A stretch of 64,000 bases of DNA from Mesorhizobium amorphae (GTDB lineage Bacteria; Pseudomonadota; Alphaproteobacteria; Rhizobiales; Rhizobiaceae): contig NZ_JHQS01000019.1 of the NCBI RefSeq assembly GCF_014843845.1, positions 62,001 through 126,000 of the forward strand. The letters are read 5' to 3'. The position numbers and the translations under genes were made by a program. Shown piece after piece: positions 11,290 to 20,760 of the stretch (positions are counted from its first letter, which is position 1; every line of letters begins with the position of its first letter). The notes beneath the pieces were generated by a model. It worked only from the letters and a program-made list of their open reading frames with translations. It ran no database searches and had not been told where the DNA came from.

Positions 11290-11880
11290 GTGACCGATGC
11301 TCAAAAGCCGACGAGGCGGAAAATCCTCATGTCATCCCTGTTGCTGCCGCTCGCGGCCGGAAGCGCATCGGTCACGCAGGCCGAAGCCGCACCCCGCTCG
11401 GATGGCAAGTCGCTGGTGGCGATCTTTTCGCGGAGCGGCAACACCCGCGTCATCGCCGGGCAACTCAGCCGGGTGCTGCCGGCCGATCTCTTCGAGATAG
11501 CGCCGGCGACATCTTACCCGGCCGACTACTTCGAAACCGTCGAACGGGCGCGGCAGGAACGCGATCGCGGCGACCGGCCGCCGCTCAAAGCCCAGCTTCC
11601 GAGCACTGCATCCTATGCGACGGTGTTTCTGGGGTTCCCCATCTGGGGTGAAACCGCGCCGCCCGTAATACGCACTTTCCTCACGGTCCACGACCTTGCG
11701 GGTAAGACCATCATTCCGTTTGTCACGCATGGCGGCTTCGGCCTCGGCAACAGCCGGGCCGTTCTGGCCAGCCACGCCCCTCAGGCGCGCCTGATGGAAG
11801 GGTTCTCCATGCAGGCGCCCCAAGAGCGCCAGACCATCGAGCGCGTCACCCAGTGGCTGGACGCGCTGAAAGTCAAATAG
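11290..11880 (+). CDS. Exported flavodoxin-like protein
   Basis: The protein has 196 residues with a GTG start. The N-terminus TRRKILMSSLLLPLAAGSA is a twin-arginine signal. The mature part has the flavodoxin fold: the FMN phosphate loop is SRSGNTRVIA, then PADLFEI, FLGFPIWGETAPP (flavin isoalloxazine loop) and FVTHGGFGLGNS. This matches the flavodoxin-like reductases found beside aldo/keto reductases. With the Tat-exported reductase it suggests a periplasmic redox module. The partner electron donor is not visible here. Confidence 0.9.
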   Translation: MTDAQKPTRRKILMSSLLLPLAAGSASVTQAEAAPRSDGKSLVAIFSRSGNTRVIAGQLSRVLPADLFEIAPATSYPADYFETVERARQERDRGDRPPLKAQLPSTASYATVFLGFPIWGETAPPVIRTFLTVHDLAGKTIIPFVTHGGFGLGNSRAVLASHAPQARLMEGFSMQAPQERQTIERVTQWLDALKVK

Positions 11881-11956
11881 TCGGTTACTCGTCATGGGAC
11901 GGCGGTGGGCCGTCACCCGAAATCGTAGCCACCACGGCCTTGGCCGCATGGATGCC

Positions 11957-12391
11957 CTACGCCGCCTGAACGATCTCGACCAGTTCAACGTCGAACACCA
12001 GATCCTTTCCGGCCAACGGATGATTGCCGTCGAGCTTGACGCTGGCGTCGTTCACGCCGACGACCGTCACCGGCATGGAGCGGCCCGCGCGGGTTCTGGC
12101 CTGCAATCGAGTTCCGATATCGACGTTGATGTTGTCCGGCACGTTAGCCCGGTCGATGGTCATGACCGCTTCGGGGCGGTGGGGGCCATAGGCGGCTTCG
12201 GCGGGAACGGTGACGGTGCTTTTCGCGCCGACCTCCATGCCCTCGACATGGGTTTCAAGGCCGGGGATCACTTGCCCCTCGCCCAGCGTGAATTGCAGCG
12301 GTTCACCGCCGGAAGCATCGAATTGAGTGCCGTCGGCCAGACGTCCAGTATAATTGATGCGCACGGTGTCGCCATTCTTGGCCTGTGTCAT
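11957..12391 (-). CDS. FKBP-type peptidyl-prolyl cis-trans isomerase (SlyD-like)
   Basis: The protein has about 144 residues. The FKBP core is clear: NGDTVRINYTGRLADGTQFD, GQVIPGLETHVEGM and AAYGPHRPEAV. The flap insertion GTRLQARTRAG and the C-terminal FDVELVEIVQA are as in SlyD/FkpB. It lacks the His-rich tail of E. coli SlyD, so nickel binding is not suggested. The start MTQAKNGD is preferred because AAGG lies nine bases upstream; an ATG three codons earlier overlaps that AAGG. It is convergent with the flavodoxin gene and stands alone. It presumably assists protein folding in the cytoplasm. Confidence 0.93.
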   Translation of the reverse strand: MTQAKNGDTVRINYTGRLADGTQFDASGGEPLQFTLGEGQVIPGLETHVEGMEVGAKSTVTVPAEAAYGPHRPEAVMTIDRANVPDNINVDIGTRLQARTRAGRSMPVTVVGVNDASVKLDGNHPLAGKDLVFDVELVEIVQAA

Positions 12392-12675
12392 GGCAGTCAT
12401 CCTTTTGGAAGTTTTTGAGGGACCACCCAGAGTTCGCGGTCCCGTTTTCGATCATCCACACACTAAGGTGCACGGCGCGAAACTCTAAAACTAGGGGGCC
12501 TGGCTGGCGATGTAAACCCACCGATTGAGCTACGAGCGGTCGGCCCCTCGACAAACGACCCCATGCAACATGGTTGGGTGTGGCCGCCGGCAGCCTGCTC
12601 GCTGGACGGGCAAGGTCATCGGCGTTAACCTCCAAGCAGCTTGATGCGCGGCGAGTCCCCTGAGGAGATGCAGCC

Positions 12676-13230
12676 ATGACCTTGCAAGGCGATGCCCTGA
12701 AAGACGCGATCGGCCGGACGCGTGACAAATGGGGGTGGTTCGTGGCGCTCGGCGTGCTTTTGCTGATCTTCGGCGGCATCGCCTTCGGCAATCTGATGAT
12801 CGCCACTGTCGCCTCGGTCTATGTCGTAGGATGGCTGATGCTGTTGGGCGGCGCGATCGAGATCATCCATGCCTTCGGCGTCAAGACCTGGGGCCGTTTC
12901 TTCTACTGGCTGCTCAGCGGCCTGCTCTATGCCGTTGCCGGCTTCTTCGCCTTCTACAATCCGTTGCTGGCCTCGGCGGTGCTGACCTTGCTGCTGGCTA
13001 TAGCGCTGGTGGCCTCCGGCGTGCTCAGGGCCTGGATCGGCTACAACCACCGGCCGGAGAAAGGCTGGGGCTGGCTGGTCGCGGCCGGCGTCATTAGCGC
13101 GCTGGCGGGTCTGGTCATCGCCATGGGCTGGCCGGTCAACAGCCTGTGGGTGCTCGGGCTGTTCCTGGCTATCGACCTGATCTTCCAGGGCTGGGGCTTT
13201 ATTGCGATCGGACTGGCGTTGAAGAGATAG
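12676..13230 (+). CDS. HdeD-family membrane protein
   Basis: The protein has 184 residues and six predicted transmembrane segments in three hairpins, for example WFVALGVLLLIFGGIAFGN and YWLLSGLLYAVAGFFAFYN. This pattern and the GWLMLLGGAIEIIHAF segment match the HdeD/DUF308 family, whose E. coli member contributes to acid resistance. GAGGAG lies a good distance before ATG. The stop abuts the stop of the next, convergent gene. The function here is inferred from the family only. Confidence 0.88.
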   Translation: MTLQGDALKDAIGRTRDKWGWFVALGVLLLIFGGIAFGNLMIATVASVYVVGWLMLLGGAIEIIHAFGVKTWGRFFYWLLSGLLYAVAGFFAFYNPLLASAVLTLLLAIALVASGVLRAWIGYNHRPEKGWGWLVAAGVISALAGLVIAMGWPVNSLWVLGLFLAIDLIFQGWGFIAIGLALKR

Positions 13231-13557
13231 TCAGTCCAGATGCAGCAGCGTCATCGAAATGACGGCCAACACGATCCCCAGATATTGCATCGAAGACAAT
13301 TGCTCCTTGAAGACGAAGGTACCAACAAGTGCGGCGCCGACCACCACGATGGTGTTGACCAGCGCACCCGTCACCGCCAGGTTCAGCCGCGTGTTGATGA
13401 AAGCAAAGGTCGAATAGGACAACGGCGCCAGCAGCATGACGTATGCCAGACTGCGTCCGTTGCCGGTCTTGCCCCAATGCGCGCTCAGCCCATCGCACAG
13501 GATGAACATCCCCGAGCACAGCAGCACCACACTCCACACGGCGGTGTCGATTTTCAT
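13231..13557 (-). CDS. Small DMT/EamA-like membrane protein
   Basis: The protein has about 108 residues and four hydrophobic segments, ending LGIVLAVISMTLLHLD. The segment NTIVVVGAALVGTFVFKEQL is characteristic of drug/metabolite-transporter halves, where a Lys/Glu follows a helix. The length is like SMR-type transporters or single EamA repeats. The start MKIDTAVW has only AGG close by, so the N-terminus is uncertain; an in-frame codon 60 bases further upstream is open. The substrate is unknown. Confidence 0.65.
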   Translation of the reverse strand: MKIDTAVWSVVLLCSGMFILCDGLSAHWGKTGNGRSLAYVMLLAPLSYSTFAFINTRLNLAVTGALVNTIVVVGAALVGTFVFKEQLSSMQYLGIVLAVISMTLLHLD

Positions 13558-13653
13558 CCTGGAGCATTGGGCGTGTTGGCGGCGGCCTTCAATGAACCAC
13601 TTCACAATCGGTTGCATCTCTCGGCGATTTTCGACCGCTGGTCTTGAAAGCCG

Positions 13654-14637
13654 TCAAAAAGCGATTGAGCGGTCCAGCTCCGAAAGCGGCCTGACGCCGG
13701 CAAGCAGCGCCCTCGCCTCGGCCTCGTCGCGCTTCATCTGCGCGACCAGCGCGTCGAGCCCGTCGAACTTCACCTCGGTGCGCAGGAAGCCGAAGAACGA
13801 CACCTCGCAGGTCTCGCCATAGAGATCGCCGGAGAAATCGAAGACGAAGGTTTCCAGCAGCGGCGCACCATTGTCGTCGACGGTCGGCCGGCGCCCGAAG
13901 CTGGCGACGCCGTCATGCAGCGTGCCGTCGGCGCGGCGGAAGCGGACGGCATAAATGCCTTCTTTCAGAGTGGCTTCCGGCGAAAGCCTCATATTGGCTG
14001 TCGGGAAGCCCAGCGTCCGGCCAAGCCGCTGGCCACGGATCACTTCACTCTCGACGGTGAAGCGATAGCCGAGCAGGCCTGCTGCCTCGGCGACAGCGCC
14101 CTCGCACAAAAGAGCGCGGATGCGGCTCGACGACACCACCACTGCGCCCTCGTCGCGAAACGCATCGACCAGCGTAACGCCGAAGCCATGGCGTTCGCCG
14201 GCAGCCATCAGGAAGGCGGGGCCGCCCTGGCGGTCCTTGCCGAAGTGGAAGTCAAAGCCGGTGACGGCATGGGTTATGCCGAGATTTTCTGCCAGAACGC
14301 CGGTTACGAAGGCCTCGGCCGACAGCGAAGCAAACTCGCGCGTGAACGGCTGTTCGACCAGTGCGGCGAAGCCCAGATGCGACAGGAGCCGCGCCTTCAT
14401 CGGCGGCGGCGTCAGCACGAACAGCGGGATATCGGGCCTGAACACCTTTCGCGGATGCGGCTCGAAGCTCAGCACCAGAGGCGGTGCGCCGCGCCGCCGC
14501 GCTTCGGCAAGCGCGCGGTCAAGCACCGCCTGATGGCCGCGATGGACGCCGTCGAAATTGCCGATCGCCACCACGCCGCCACGCAAATGAGCCGGCAGCG
14601 GCGATGTTGCGGAAACGCGTTCGAAGGCTTCGGTCAT
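13654..14637 (-). CDS. ribF: Bifunctional riboflavin kinase / FAD synthetase
   Basis: The protein has 327 residues and makes FMN and FAD from riboflavin. The N-terminal nucleotidyltransferase has GNFDGVHRGHQ at about residues 26-36 and the SSSRIR motif near 170-176. The C-terminal flavokinase has RTLGFPTANM and GIYAVRF. Length and domain order are standard. It follows the HAD phosphatase gene on the same strand with 35 bases between, so the two may be cotranscribed. Confidence 0.96.
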   Translation of the reverse strand: MTEAFERVSATSPLPAHLRGGVVAIGNFDGVHRGHQAVLDRALAEARRRGAPPLVLSFEPHPRKVFRPDIPLFVLTPPPMKARLLSHLGFAALVEQPFTREFASLSAEAFVTGVLAENLGITHAVTGFDFHFGKDRQGGPAFLMAAGERHGFGVTLVDAFRDEGAVVVSSSRIRALLCEGAVAEAAGLLGYRFTVESEVIRGQRLGRTLGFPTANMRLSPEATLKEGIYAVRFRRADGTLHDGVASFGRRPTVDDNGAPLLETFVFDFSGDLYGETCEVSFFGFLRTEVKFDGLDALVAQMKRDEAEARALLAGVRPLSELDRSIAF

Positions 14638-14672
14638 CTTGAGGCTTCCGTCATCGGGGCGACCCTACTCCC

Positions 14673-15533
14673 CTACTGCAGTCTCGGAATGACCGCGACC
14701 GGCCGATAGCCATGCTTTTCGAGAAAGGCCGCGAGCCTGGCGGGATCTGGCTGCAGCGGATCGCCATAGTCGCGCGCATGGATGCCGCCGGAGACATAGA
14801 GCACGTCGAAACCGTTGTCGGCCGCGCCCTTTATGTCGGTCATCATGCCGTCGCCAATGGCCAGCACCTGGGAGCGCTCGACGGGATGGCCGAGCAGGTG
14901 GGCGACCTCGCGCATCGCGACGTCATAGACCGGCGCGTAGGGTTTGCCGGCGATCAGCGTGCGTCCGCCGAGCTGGGCATAGTCGCGGGCCAGCGCGCCG
15001 GCACACCAGATCATGCGCTCGCCGCGCTCGACCATGATGTCGGGATTGGCGCAGATGAAAGGCAGGTTCCTGGCCCGCAGCCGTCGCAGCAGCTCGGCGT
15101 AGTCCTCGGGCTTCTCCACCTCGTCGTCGAACAGGCCGGTGCAGACCACGCCGGAGGCCTCGAACTCCTCGACAAGATCGACGTCGAGGCCCTCATAGAG
15201 GGTGAAATCGCGGTCGGCGCCGATATGGAAGATCTTTCTGGGACCTTCGGCGATCAGGTCGCGGGTGACGTCGCCGGAGGTGACGACGCGATCGTAGGCG
15301 GTCTGCGGGACACCTATCGCGTTCATCTGCGCCACCACGTCGGCGCTGCGGCGCGGCGAATTGGTGATCAGCACGACCGGCAGCTTCGCCGCGCGCGCCG
15401 CGGCCAGCGCCGCGGCCGCAGCCGGGAAATGCCATTCGCCATTGTGCACCACGCCCCAGACGTCGCAGAGGATGGCCGCATAGGCCGCCGACAAATCCGC
15501 GAGCGAACCGATGATGTCGGGCGAATCCGCCAT
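14673..15533 (-). CDS. HAD-superfamily (class IIA) hydrolase, NagD-like
   Basis: The protein has 286 residues. The HAD nucleophile motif is CDVWGVVHNG; motif II is VLITNSPR, the lysine motif is in LIAGKPYAPVYD and the acidic motif III is AIGDGMMTDIKGA. The large cap between motifs places it in subfamily IIA, as in NagD and p-nitrophenyl phosphatases. In alphaproteobacteria this family often sits beside ribF as here, and a role in dephosphorylating a flavin-pathway or sugar phosphate is possible (inference). The ATG follows GGGAAA. Confidence 0.9.
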   Translation of the reverse strand: MADSPDIIGSLADLSAAYAAILCDVWGVVHNGEWHFPAAAAALAAARAAKLPVVLITNSPRRSADVVAQMNAIGVPQTAYDRVVTSGDVTRDLIAEGPRKIFHIGADRDFTLYEGLDVDLVEEFEASGVVCTGLFDDEVEKPEDYAELLRRLRARNLPFICANPDIMVERGERMIWCAGALARDYAQLGGRTLIAGKPYAPVYDVAMREVAHLLGHPVERSQVLAIGDGMMTDIKGAADNGFDVLYVSGGIHARDYGDPLQPDPARLAAFLEKHGYRPVAVIPRLQ

Positions 15534-15765
15534 GCCGTTTTCCCAGTCGTTCTTTGCGAAGGCCGCCGCCGACGGTCCGCCGCAGCCGTTCCCGCATTAG
15601 CCGAAGCGCTCCGTCCTGTCATCAGCTTTCGCCATCGGCGGTGGGGCTGGCGGTCAGGGGCGCGGCATCACCGCCTCGAAGGATCCGGCACCACAGGGTT
15701 AACGCGCAGTCAAAAAGGCGGCGCGACCTTGATGCTTTCGAGCAACGTGAAATTTAACGATCTGT

Positions 15766-15801
15766 GACCATGGTCGTAGATTGACTGCGACTATGGTCGC
15801 A
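15766..15801 (+). promoter_or_regulatory. Paired operator-like repeats upstream of the first tadG-like gene
   Basis: GACCATGGTCGTA at 15766-15778 and GACTATGGTCGCA at 15789-15801 are direct repeats 23 bases apart, about two DNA turns. Each is itself nearly palindromic around ATGGTC. TTGACT lies between them at 15781-15786 and could be a -35 box, so a bound dimer pair would cover the promoter. The regulator is unknown. Confidence 0.45.
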
Positions 15802-15822
15802 TATTAGCGGGGGCTAAAGACA

Positions 15823-17787
15823 ATGTTCCGCAAGTTTGTGCGCGACAGGCGCGGCAATTATGCCTTGATGACCGTTATCACCATGGTCCCGCTGATGGGC
15901 GGGGTGGCGCTCGCCGTCGACTATGCGGAACTGGTGCGGCAGCGGCAGGAGACGATGAACGCGCTTGACGCGGCCGGTATTGCCACGGCCCGGCAGATCG
16001 TCTCCGGCGCGACCGATGATGCCGTCAAGGCCTACGCCAAGGACTTCTTCGAAGCCAATCTGAACCACGTCAAGCCCGCCAATACGACGCTGACCGTCAC
16101 GCTGCCCAGCACCAACACCGGCGGCGGCACGCTCGTCCTTCAGGCTGCCCTGAAGTATCATCCATACTTCCTGCCTGCGGCCGCGATGCTGATCGGCAAA
16201 GCTTCGAGCAACACCAAGGTCAACATTACCGCAAGGTCGGAAGTTCGACTCAAAAACACGCTAGAGGTTGCGTTGGTGCTCGACAATTCCGGCTCGATGA
16301 GCACGCTTGGGTCCGGCACCGGGCAGAAACGCATAGATCTGCTAAAGGCGGCCTCCAAGCAACTGATCGATTCGCTTGCACTGCAGGCCCAGCAGATGAA
16401 GCAGGTCACGAAACCGGTGCAGTTCTCTGTGGTGCCATTTTCAGCCTCGGTCAATGTCGGCCCGACGCATGATGGGGATAACTGGATGGACCAGGAAGGC
16501 ATCTCGCCGATCCAGCACGAAGATTTCGACTGGACGAAGATGACCTCCAGCAACGATTCGAACAAGTATGCCGAAAAAAGCAATGGCGTCTGGTACAAGC
16601 GCGGGGATGGCTGGGGGGACGGCAAGGACGAGCCTCTGACCCGTTTCAGCCTCTACGCCGACATGACCGTCGAGTCTGGCCGCGAGGAGGTGCCCAACTC
16701 CCAGCAGTACATATGCGATGTTTACAACAAGAAAAACAAATGTACCGAGGGCCATTGGACCGATCCGCAGTACATCTACACGACCAGCCGCTATGCCAGT
16801 TGGCAAGGCTGCGTGGAAGCGAGGCCGTATCCTTACAATGATGACGATACGACGCCGGACACCGGCAATCCGGCAACTTTGTTCGTGCCGATGTTCGCGC
16901 CGGACGAGGCCGGGACTCTCTGGCGCGATTTCAATCGCGACGGCACCAACGATGTCAGCAGCGTGTCTTACGGCTACAGCAACAATTGGTGGGCCGACTG
17001 GCCTTACGACCCAGCCAACCCGACGGCCAGGCAGCGGCAGTCGGACATGCGAAAATATTTCCTGATCAAGCCTTATGGTTCTGCCTCTGCTTCGTCGGGC
17101 GACGGTCCGAACGCGGCTTGCACGACCAATCCGATCACGCCGCTGAAGGACGTCACCGTAGCCGCCGAGAAAAAGCAACTTGATGACGCTATCGACGCCA
17201 TGGCGCCGACCGGCAATACCAACGTCCCGGAAGGCCTTGCCTGGGGCTGGCGAACCGTTTCGAGCAACGAGCCCTTTACGGAAGGCCGGCCAAACACCGA
17301 AAAAGGTAATGACAAGGTGGTGATCGTGCTGACTGACGGCGCCAACACATACAGCGCCATCAGCGACAGTCTTTATGCCAACAACGAGTCGACCTATGCC
17401 GCTTACGGCTTCACCGGGCTAACATATCCCGGATCGGGAAGCGTGACGCGCTTGTTCATGAACACCAGCACCGACGTTGGGAAGACCACGTATACGGATG
17501 CCAACTATACGGCAGCCCTGGACGAGCAGATGCAGACGCTTTGCGCCAATGCGAAGGCCTCGAACATTCTCGTCATGACCGTCTCGCTCGACCTCGTCGA
17601 ATCAAAGGCGAGCGAAAAAAAGGCGATTACGGCGCTCAAGGCCTGTGCATCAGACTCGCGGTTCCGCAAAGACCCGACCGATACCACCAAGCCGGCCAAG
17701 CTGTATTGGAATGCGACAGGAGCCACCTTGTCTCAGAGCTTCAAGGAAATCGCCGACGAACTGTCGAACCTGCGCATCGTCAGCTGA
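15823..17787 (+). CDS. TadG-like surface protein with VWA domain, copy 1
   Basis: The protein has 654 residues. Residues 8-35 (RRGNYALMTVITMVPLMGGV) form the N-terminal TadE/TadG-type membrane anchor. The pseudopilus-like coil region follows, then a von Willebrand A domain whose MIDAS motif DNSGSMS starts at residue 154; a second part near VVIVLTDGANTYS supplies further metal-site residues. An insertion of about 250 residues in the VWA contains paired cysteines and many aromatic residues. A GGGGG ribosome site precedes ATG. No other tad genes are near, so it is an orphan; a role in adhesion or cell-surface assembly is inferred. A close paralogue follows. Confidence 0.88.
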   Translation: MFRKFVRDRRGNYALMTVITMVPLMGGVALAVDYAELVRQRQETMNALDAAGIATARQIVSGATDDAVKAYAKDFFEANLNHVKPANTTLTVTLPSTNTGGGTLVLQAALKYHPYFLPAAAMLIGKASSNTKVNITARSEVRLKNTLEVALVLDNSGSMSTLGSGTGQKRIDLLKAASKQLIDSLALQAQQMKQVTKPVQFSVVPFSASVNVGPTHDGDNWMDQEGISPIQHEDFDWTKMTSSNDSNKYAEKSNGVWYKRGDGWGDGKDEPLTRFSLYADMTVESGREEVPNSQQYICDVYNKKNKCTEGHWTDPQYIYTTSRYASWQGCVEARPYPYNDDDTTPDTGNPATLFVPMFAPDEAGTLWRDFNRDGTNDVSSVSYGYSNNWWADWPYDPANPTARQRQSDMRKYFLIKPYGSASASSGDGPNAACTTNPITPLKDVTVAAEKKQLDDAIDAMAPTGNTNVPEGLAWGWRTVSSNEPFTEGRPNTEKGNDKVVIVLTDGANTYSAISDSLYANNESTYAAYGFTGLTYPGSGSVTRLFMNTSTDVGKTTYTDANYTAALDEQMQTLCANAKASNILVMTVSLDLVESKASEKKAITALKACASDSRFRKDPTDTTKPAKLYWNATGATLSQSFKEIADELSNLRIVS

Positions 17788-17823
17788 TCGGCTGGCCATC
17801 AAAGCAAGGGCCCCTTACATAAA

Positions 17824-19797
17824 ATGCGTGAATTCTGGCGTGAACTCTGGCGTGACTTCTGCCGCGACCGGCGCGGCAACTATGCCCTCATGACCGTGCT
17901 CGCCATGGTGCCTCTGATGGGCGGCGTGGCGTTGGCTGTCGACTTCGCGGGAATGGCCAACGAGAAGCAGAGGGTGGTGAACGCGCTCGACGCCGCCAAT
18001 TTCGCCACCGCCCGCCGCCTGGCCGAAGGCGCCACCGACGATCAGTTGAGGGCCTATGCGCTGGACTTCTTCAGGGCCAATCTCGGCAGTGTCGATCCAG
18101 CCAACACGACGCTCGACGTCGGGCTGCCCAGCAGCACGACCGGCGGCGGCCTGGTGAAGCTCTGCGCGGCGCTGGTGTACAAACCCTATTTCCTGCCGGC
18201 GGCGGCGATGCTGATCGGCAAGACCTCTACCGATGTCGACTACTCCGTCTGCTCGGAGGTCCGGCTAAAGAATACGCTGGAAGTCGCCATGGTGCTCGAC
18301 AATTCCGGCTCGATGAGCACGGCCGGCACCGGTTCGGGGCAAAAGCGCATCGACCTGCTCAAGCAGGCCGCCAAGCAGCTCGTCGACACGCTGGCCTTGC
18401 AGGCGGCGGCGATCAAGCAGATCGACAAGCCGGTCCAGTTCAGTCTCGTGCCCTTCGCCGCCTCGGTCAATGTCGGGCCGGACAACGACAATGCCTCGTG
18501 GATCGACGCCTATGGGCTGTCGCCGGTCCACAACGAGAATTTCGACTGGTCGACGCTCAATGCCGCGGACAAATATGCCCAGAAGATCAGCGGTATCTGG
18601 TACAAGAAGGGCGCCAATTGGGGCGAGGAAGAAGGTCAGATGCTGACCCGGTTCTCGCTCTATCGCGACATGAAGGTTGTGACCAGCCACGAGCGCATCG
18701 TCGGCAGCAAGCGCGTCGTCTGTGACGAGTACCGGTCCAACCATACCTGCAAGCGCAGCCACGATGAATACGACTACAACGACACTTATGGCCCGTTCGC
18801 CAGCTGGCAGGGCTGCGTCGAAGTCAGGCCCTACCCTCACAATGTCAACGACGAGCCGGCCTCCGGCGGCCCCAACAACACCGGCACCGGCGTCGGCGAT
18901 CCGGCCACCATGTTCGTGCCGATGTTCGCTCCGGACGAGCCGGGTAACCATTGGTACCTGACGCAGGATCCGGATGAGGCGAAGCCTGTTACCTATGGCG
19001 CGGCCAACAGCTGGTGGAACGACGACCCGACAAGCACCACCGGCAAGACGCGGCAATCCAACATGGCCAAGTATTTCCAGCCGCGGCCGATCGATGCGCC
19101 GGTACTGTCGAAGGGCGCCGGTCCCAACTACAGTTGCACCACGACGCCGATCACGCCGCTGACCGACGTCACCAAGCCGGAAGGGCTGACCGCGATCAAG
19201 GCGGCGATCGACCTGATGGCGCCCAACGGCAACACCAACGTGCCGGAGGGCATGGCCTGGGGTTGGCGCACCGTGTCGAGCACCGAACCCTTCACCGAAG
19301 GGCGGCCGGAGACGGAGCGCGGCAACGACAAGGTCGTCATCGTGCTCACCGACGGTGAGAACACCTATTCGACGGTAAGCAGCGACCCGGCCGGCAACAA
19401 GTCGACCTATGCCGCCTATGGCTATACCGGCCTCGCCTATTACGGCACGGCGGTGACCCGGCTGTTCGGCGGCACGTCGAGCGACGTTGGCCAGTTCAAC
19501 TACACTTCGAGCAATTACACCAAAGCGCTCAACGAGCAGATGGCGACGCTGTGCAACAACGCCAAGGCGGCCAACATCATGGTGATGACTGTCGCGCTCG
19601 ACATGTCGTCGACGGACGCCGGCGACGTCAAGGCGATGGAAGCGCTGAAGACGTGCTCGTCCGACTCGCGCTTCCGCAAGGACCCGACAGACGCCAGCAA
19701 GCCGGCCAAGCTGTTCTGGAATGCGACCGGCGCCACGCTGTCGGACAATTTCAAGGAAATCGCCAACGAGCTGTCGAACCTGCGCGTGGTCAGTTAG
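17824..19797 (+). CDS. TadG-like surface protein with VWA domain, copy 2
   Basis: The protein has 657 residues and is a tandem paralogue of the preceding gene, 36 bases downstream and in the same reading direction. It has the same order: membrane anchor (RRGNYALMTVLAMVPLMGGV), coil, VWA with DNSGSMS at residue 159, ASWQGCVEVRPYP, GNTNVPEGMAWGWRTVSS, VVIVLTDGENTYS and the C-terminal ELSNLRVVS. The long VWA insertion has diverged more than the core and carries its own cysteines. Tandem copies may form a hetero-complex or provide antigenic variety (inference). Confidence 0.88.
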   Translation: MREFWRELWRDFCRDRRGNYALMTVLAMVPLMGGVALAVDFAGMANEKQRVVNALDAANFATARRLAEGATDDQLRAYALDFFRANLGSVDPANTTLDVGLPSSTTGGGLVKLCAALVYKPYFLPAAAMLIGKTSTDVDYSVCSEVRLKNTLEVAMVLDNSGSMSTAGTGSGQKRIDLLKQAAKQLVDTLALQAAAIKQIDKPVQFSLVPFAASVNVGPDNDNASWIDAYGLSPVHNENFDWSTLNAADKYAQKISGIWYKKGANWGEEEGQMLTRFSLYRDMKVVTSHERIVGSKRVVCDEYRSNHTCKRSHDEYDYNDTYGPFASWQGCVEVRPYPHNVNDEPASGGPNNTGTGVGDPATMFVPMFAPDEPGNHWYLTQDPDEAKPVTYGAANSWWNDDPTSTTGKTRQSNMAKYFQPRPIDAPVLSKGAGPNYSCTTTPITPLTDVTKPEGLTAIKAAIDLMAPNGNTNVPEGMAWGWRTVSSTEPFTEGRPETERGNDKVVIVLTDGENTYSTVSSDPAGNKSTYAAYGYTGLAYYGTAVTRLFGGTSSDVGQFNYTSSNYTKALNEQMATLCNNAKAANIMVMTVALDMSSTDAGDVKAMEALKTCSSDSRFRKDPTDASKPAKLFWNATGATLSDNFKEIANELSNLRVVS

Positions 19798-19916
19798 AGG
19801 CGGCTCCGCCGCTTTCGCCAATTGTCAGCGCTGGCGCAACCACTCCCTCTCATCATGCCCTTGCGGTTGTTGAAGGCACATGGTGAGTGTTCCCGCCACC
19901 ACCCGGAGACTCCCTG

Positions 19917-20549
19917 ATGCCCGACGCCGCCAACCATCTTGCCTTTGCGCTGGTCTGCCTCGGCATGGTGCTGACGCCCGGGCCGAATATGATCTACCTG
20001 ATCTCGCGCTCGCTCTCGCAAGGACCGAAGGCCGGGCTGATCTCGCTTGGCGGCGTGGCTCTCGGCTTCCTGTTCTATGTGCTGCCCGCCGCCTTCGGCA
20101 TCACCGCGCTGTTGCTTGCCGTGCCCTTCGCCTATGACGCGCTGCGCCTTGCCGGCGCGCTCTATCTGCTGTGGCTTGCCTGGCAGGCGGTGAGGCCCGG
20201 CGGGCGCTCGCCGTTCCAGGTGCGCGAACTGCCGAAGGACAGGCCGCGCAAGCTGTTCGCCATGGGGCTGATGACCAATCTCCTCAACCCGAAAGTGGCG
20301 GTGCTTTACCTGTCGTTGCTGCCGCAGTTCATCAATCCCGGCAAGGGCCATGTGCTGTCGCAGTTGCTGGTGCTCGGCGTCACGCAGATTTCGATCAGCC
20401 TCACCGTCAACGCCATCATCGCGGTGACGGCCGGCTCTATCGCCACCTTCCTCGCCGGACGGCCGCTATGGCTGGTCGTCCAACGCTGGATGATGGGCAC
20501 GGTGCTGACGGCGCTGGCGCTCAGGATGGCGACAGACGCACAACGCTGA
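19917..20549 (+). CDS. LysE/RhtB family amino-acid exporter
   Basis: The protein has 210 residues and six hydrophobic helices. The family signature is LVCLGMVLTPGPNMIYLISR near the N-terminus, with GALYLLWLAWQA and NLLNPKVAVLYLSLLPQFI later. Such proteins export amino acids or homoserine-type compounds by proton exchange. The start MPDAANHL follows GGAG; an upstream in-frame codon lacks a ribosome site. It lies between the TadG-like genes without visible functional link. Confidence 0.92.
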   Translation: MPDAANHLAFALVCLGMVLTPGPNMIYLISRSLSQGPKAGLISLGGVALGFLFYVLPAAFGITALLLAVPFAYDALRLAGALYLLWLAWQAVRPGGRSPFQVRELPKDRPRKLFAMGLMTNLLNPKVAVLYLSLLPQFINPGKGHVLSQLLVLGVTQISISLTVNAIIAVTAGSIATFLAGRPLWLVVQRWMMGTVLTALALRMATDAQR

Positions 20550-20760
20550 GATCGGAAACCGCCAAGCGACGATCGGATGGTTCCGCTGCTCAAAGAGCGG
20601 CAGCGCGCTGTTCGGGTCTTGTCGCTTGACCGTGCTGGCAAGGCCTTTTTTGGTCAACCATTGAGCGGCATTTTAGCATTCAGCATTTTAGTGTTTTCTT
20701 AAATGGCCCGTAGATTCCCCTAGCGTACCACATAAGGCAGGCAAGCTTGGGCAGGGGGCA

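Noticed and set aside
12494..12550. tRNA-like stretch (minus strand CTCGTAGCTCAATCGG with GGGGCC/GGCCCC pairing)
   Set aside because: A T-loop (GGTTCGAATC) and a proper anticodon arm are missing; it is probably chance or a very old remnant.
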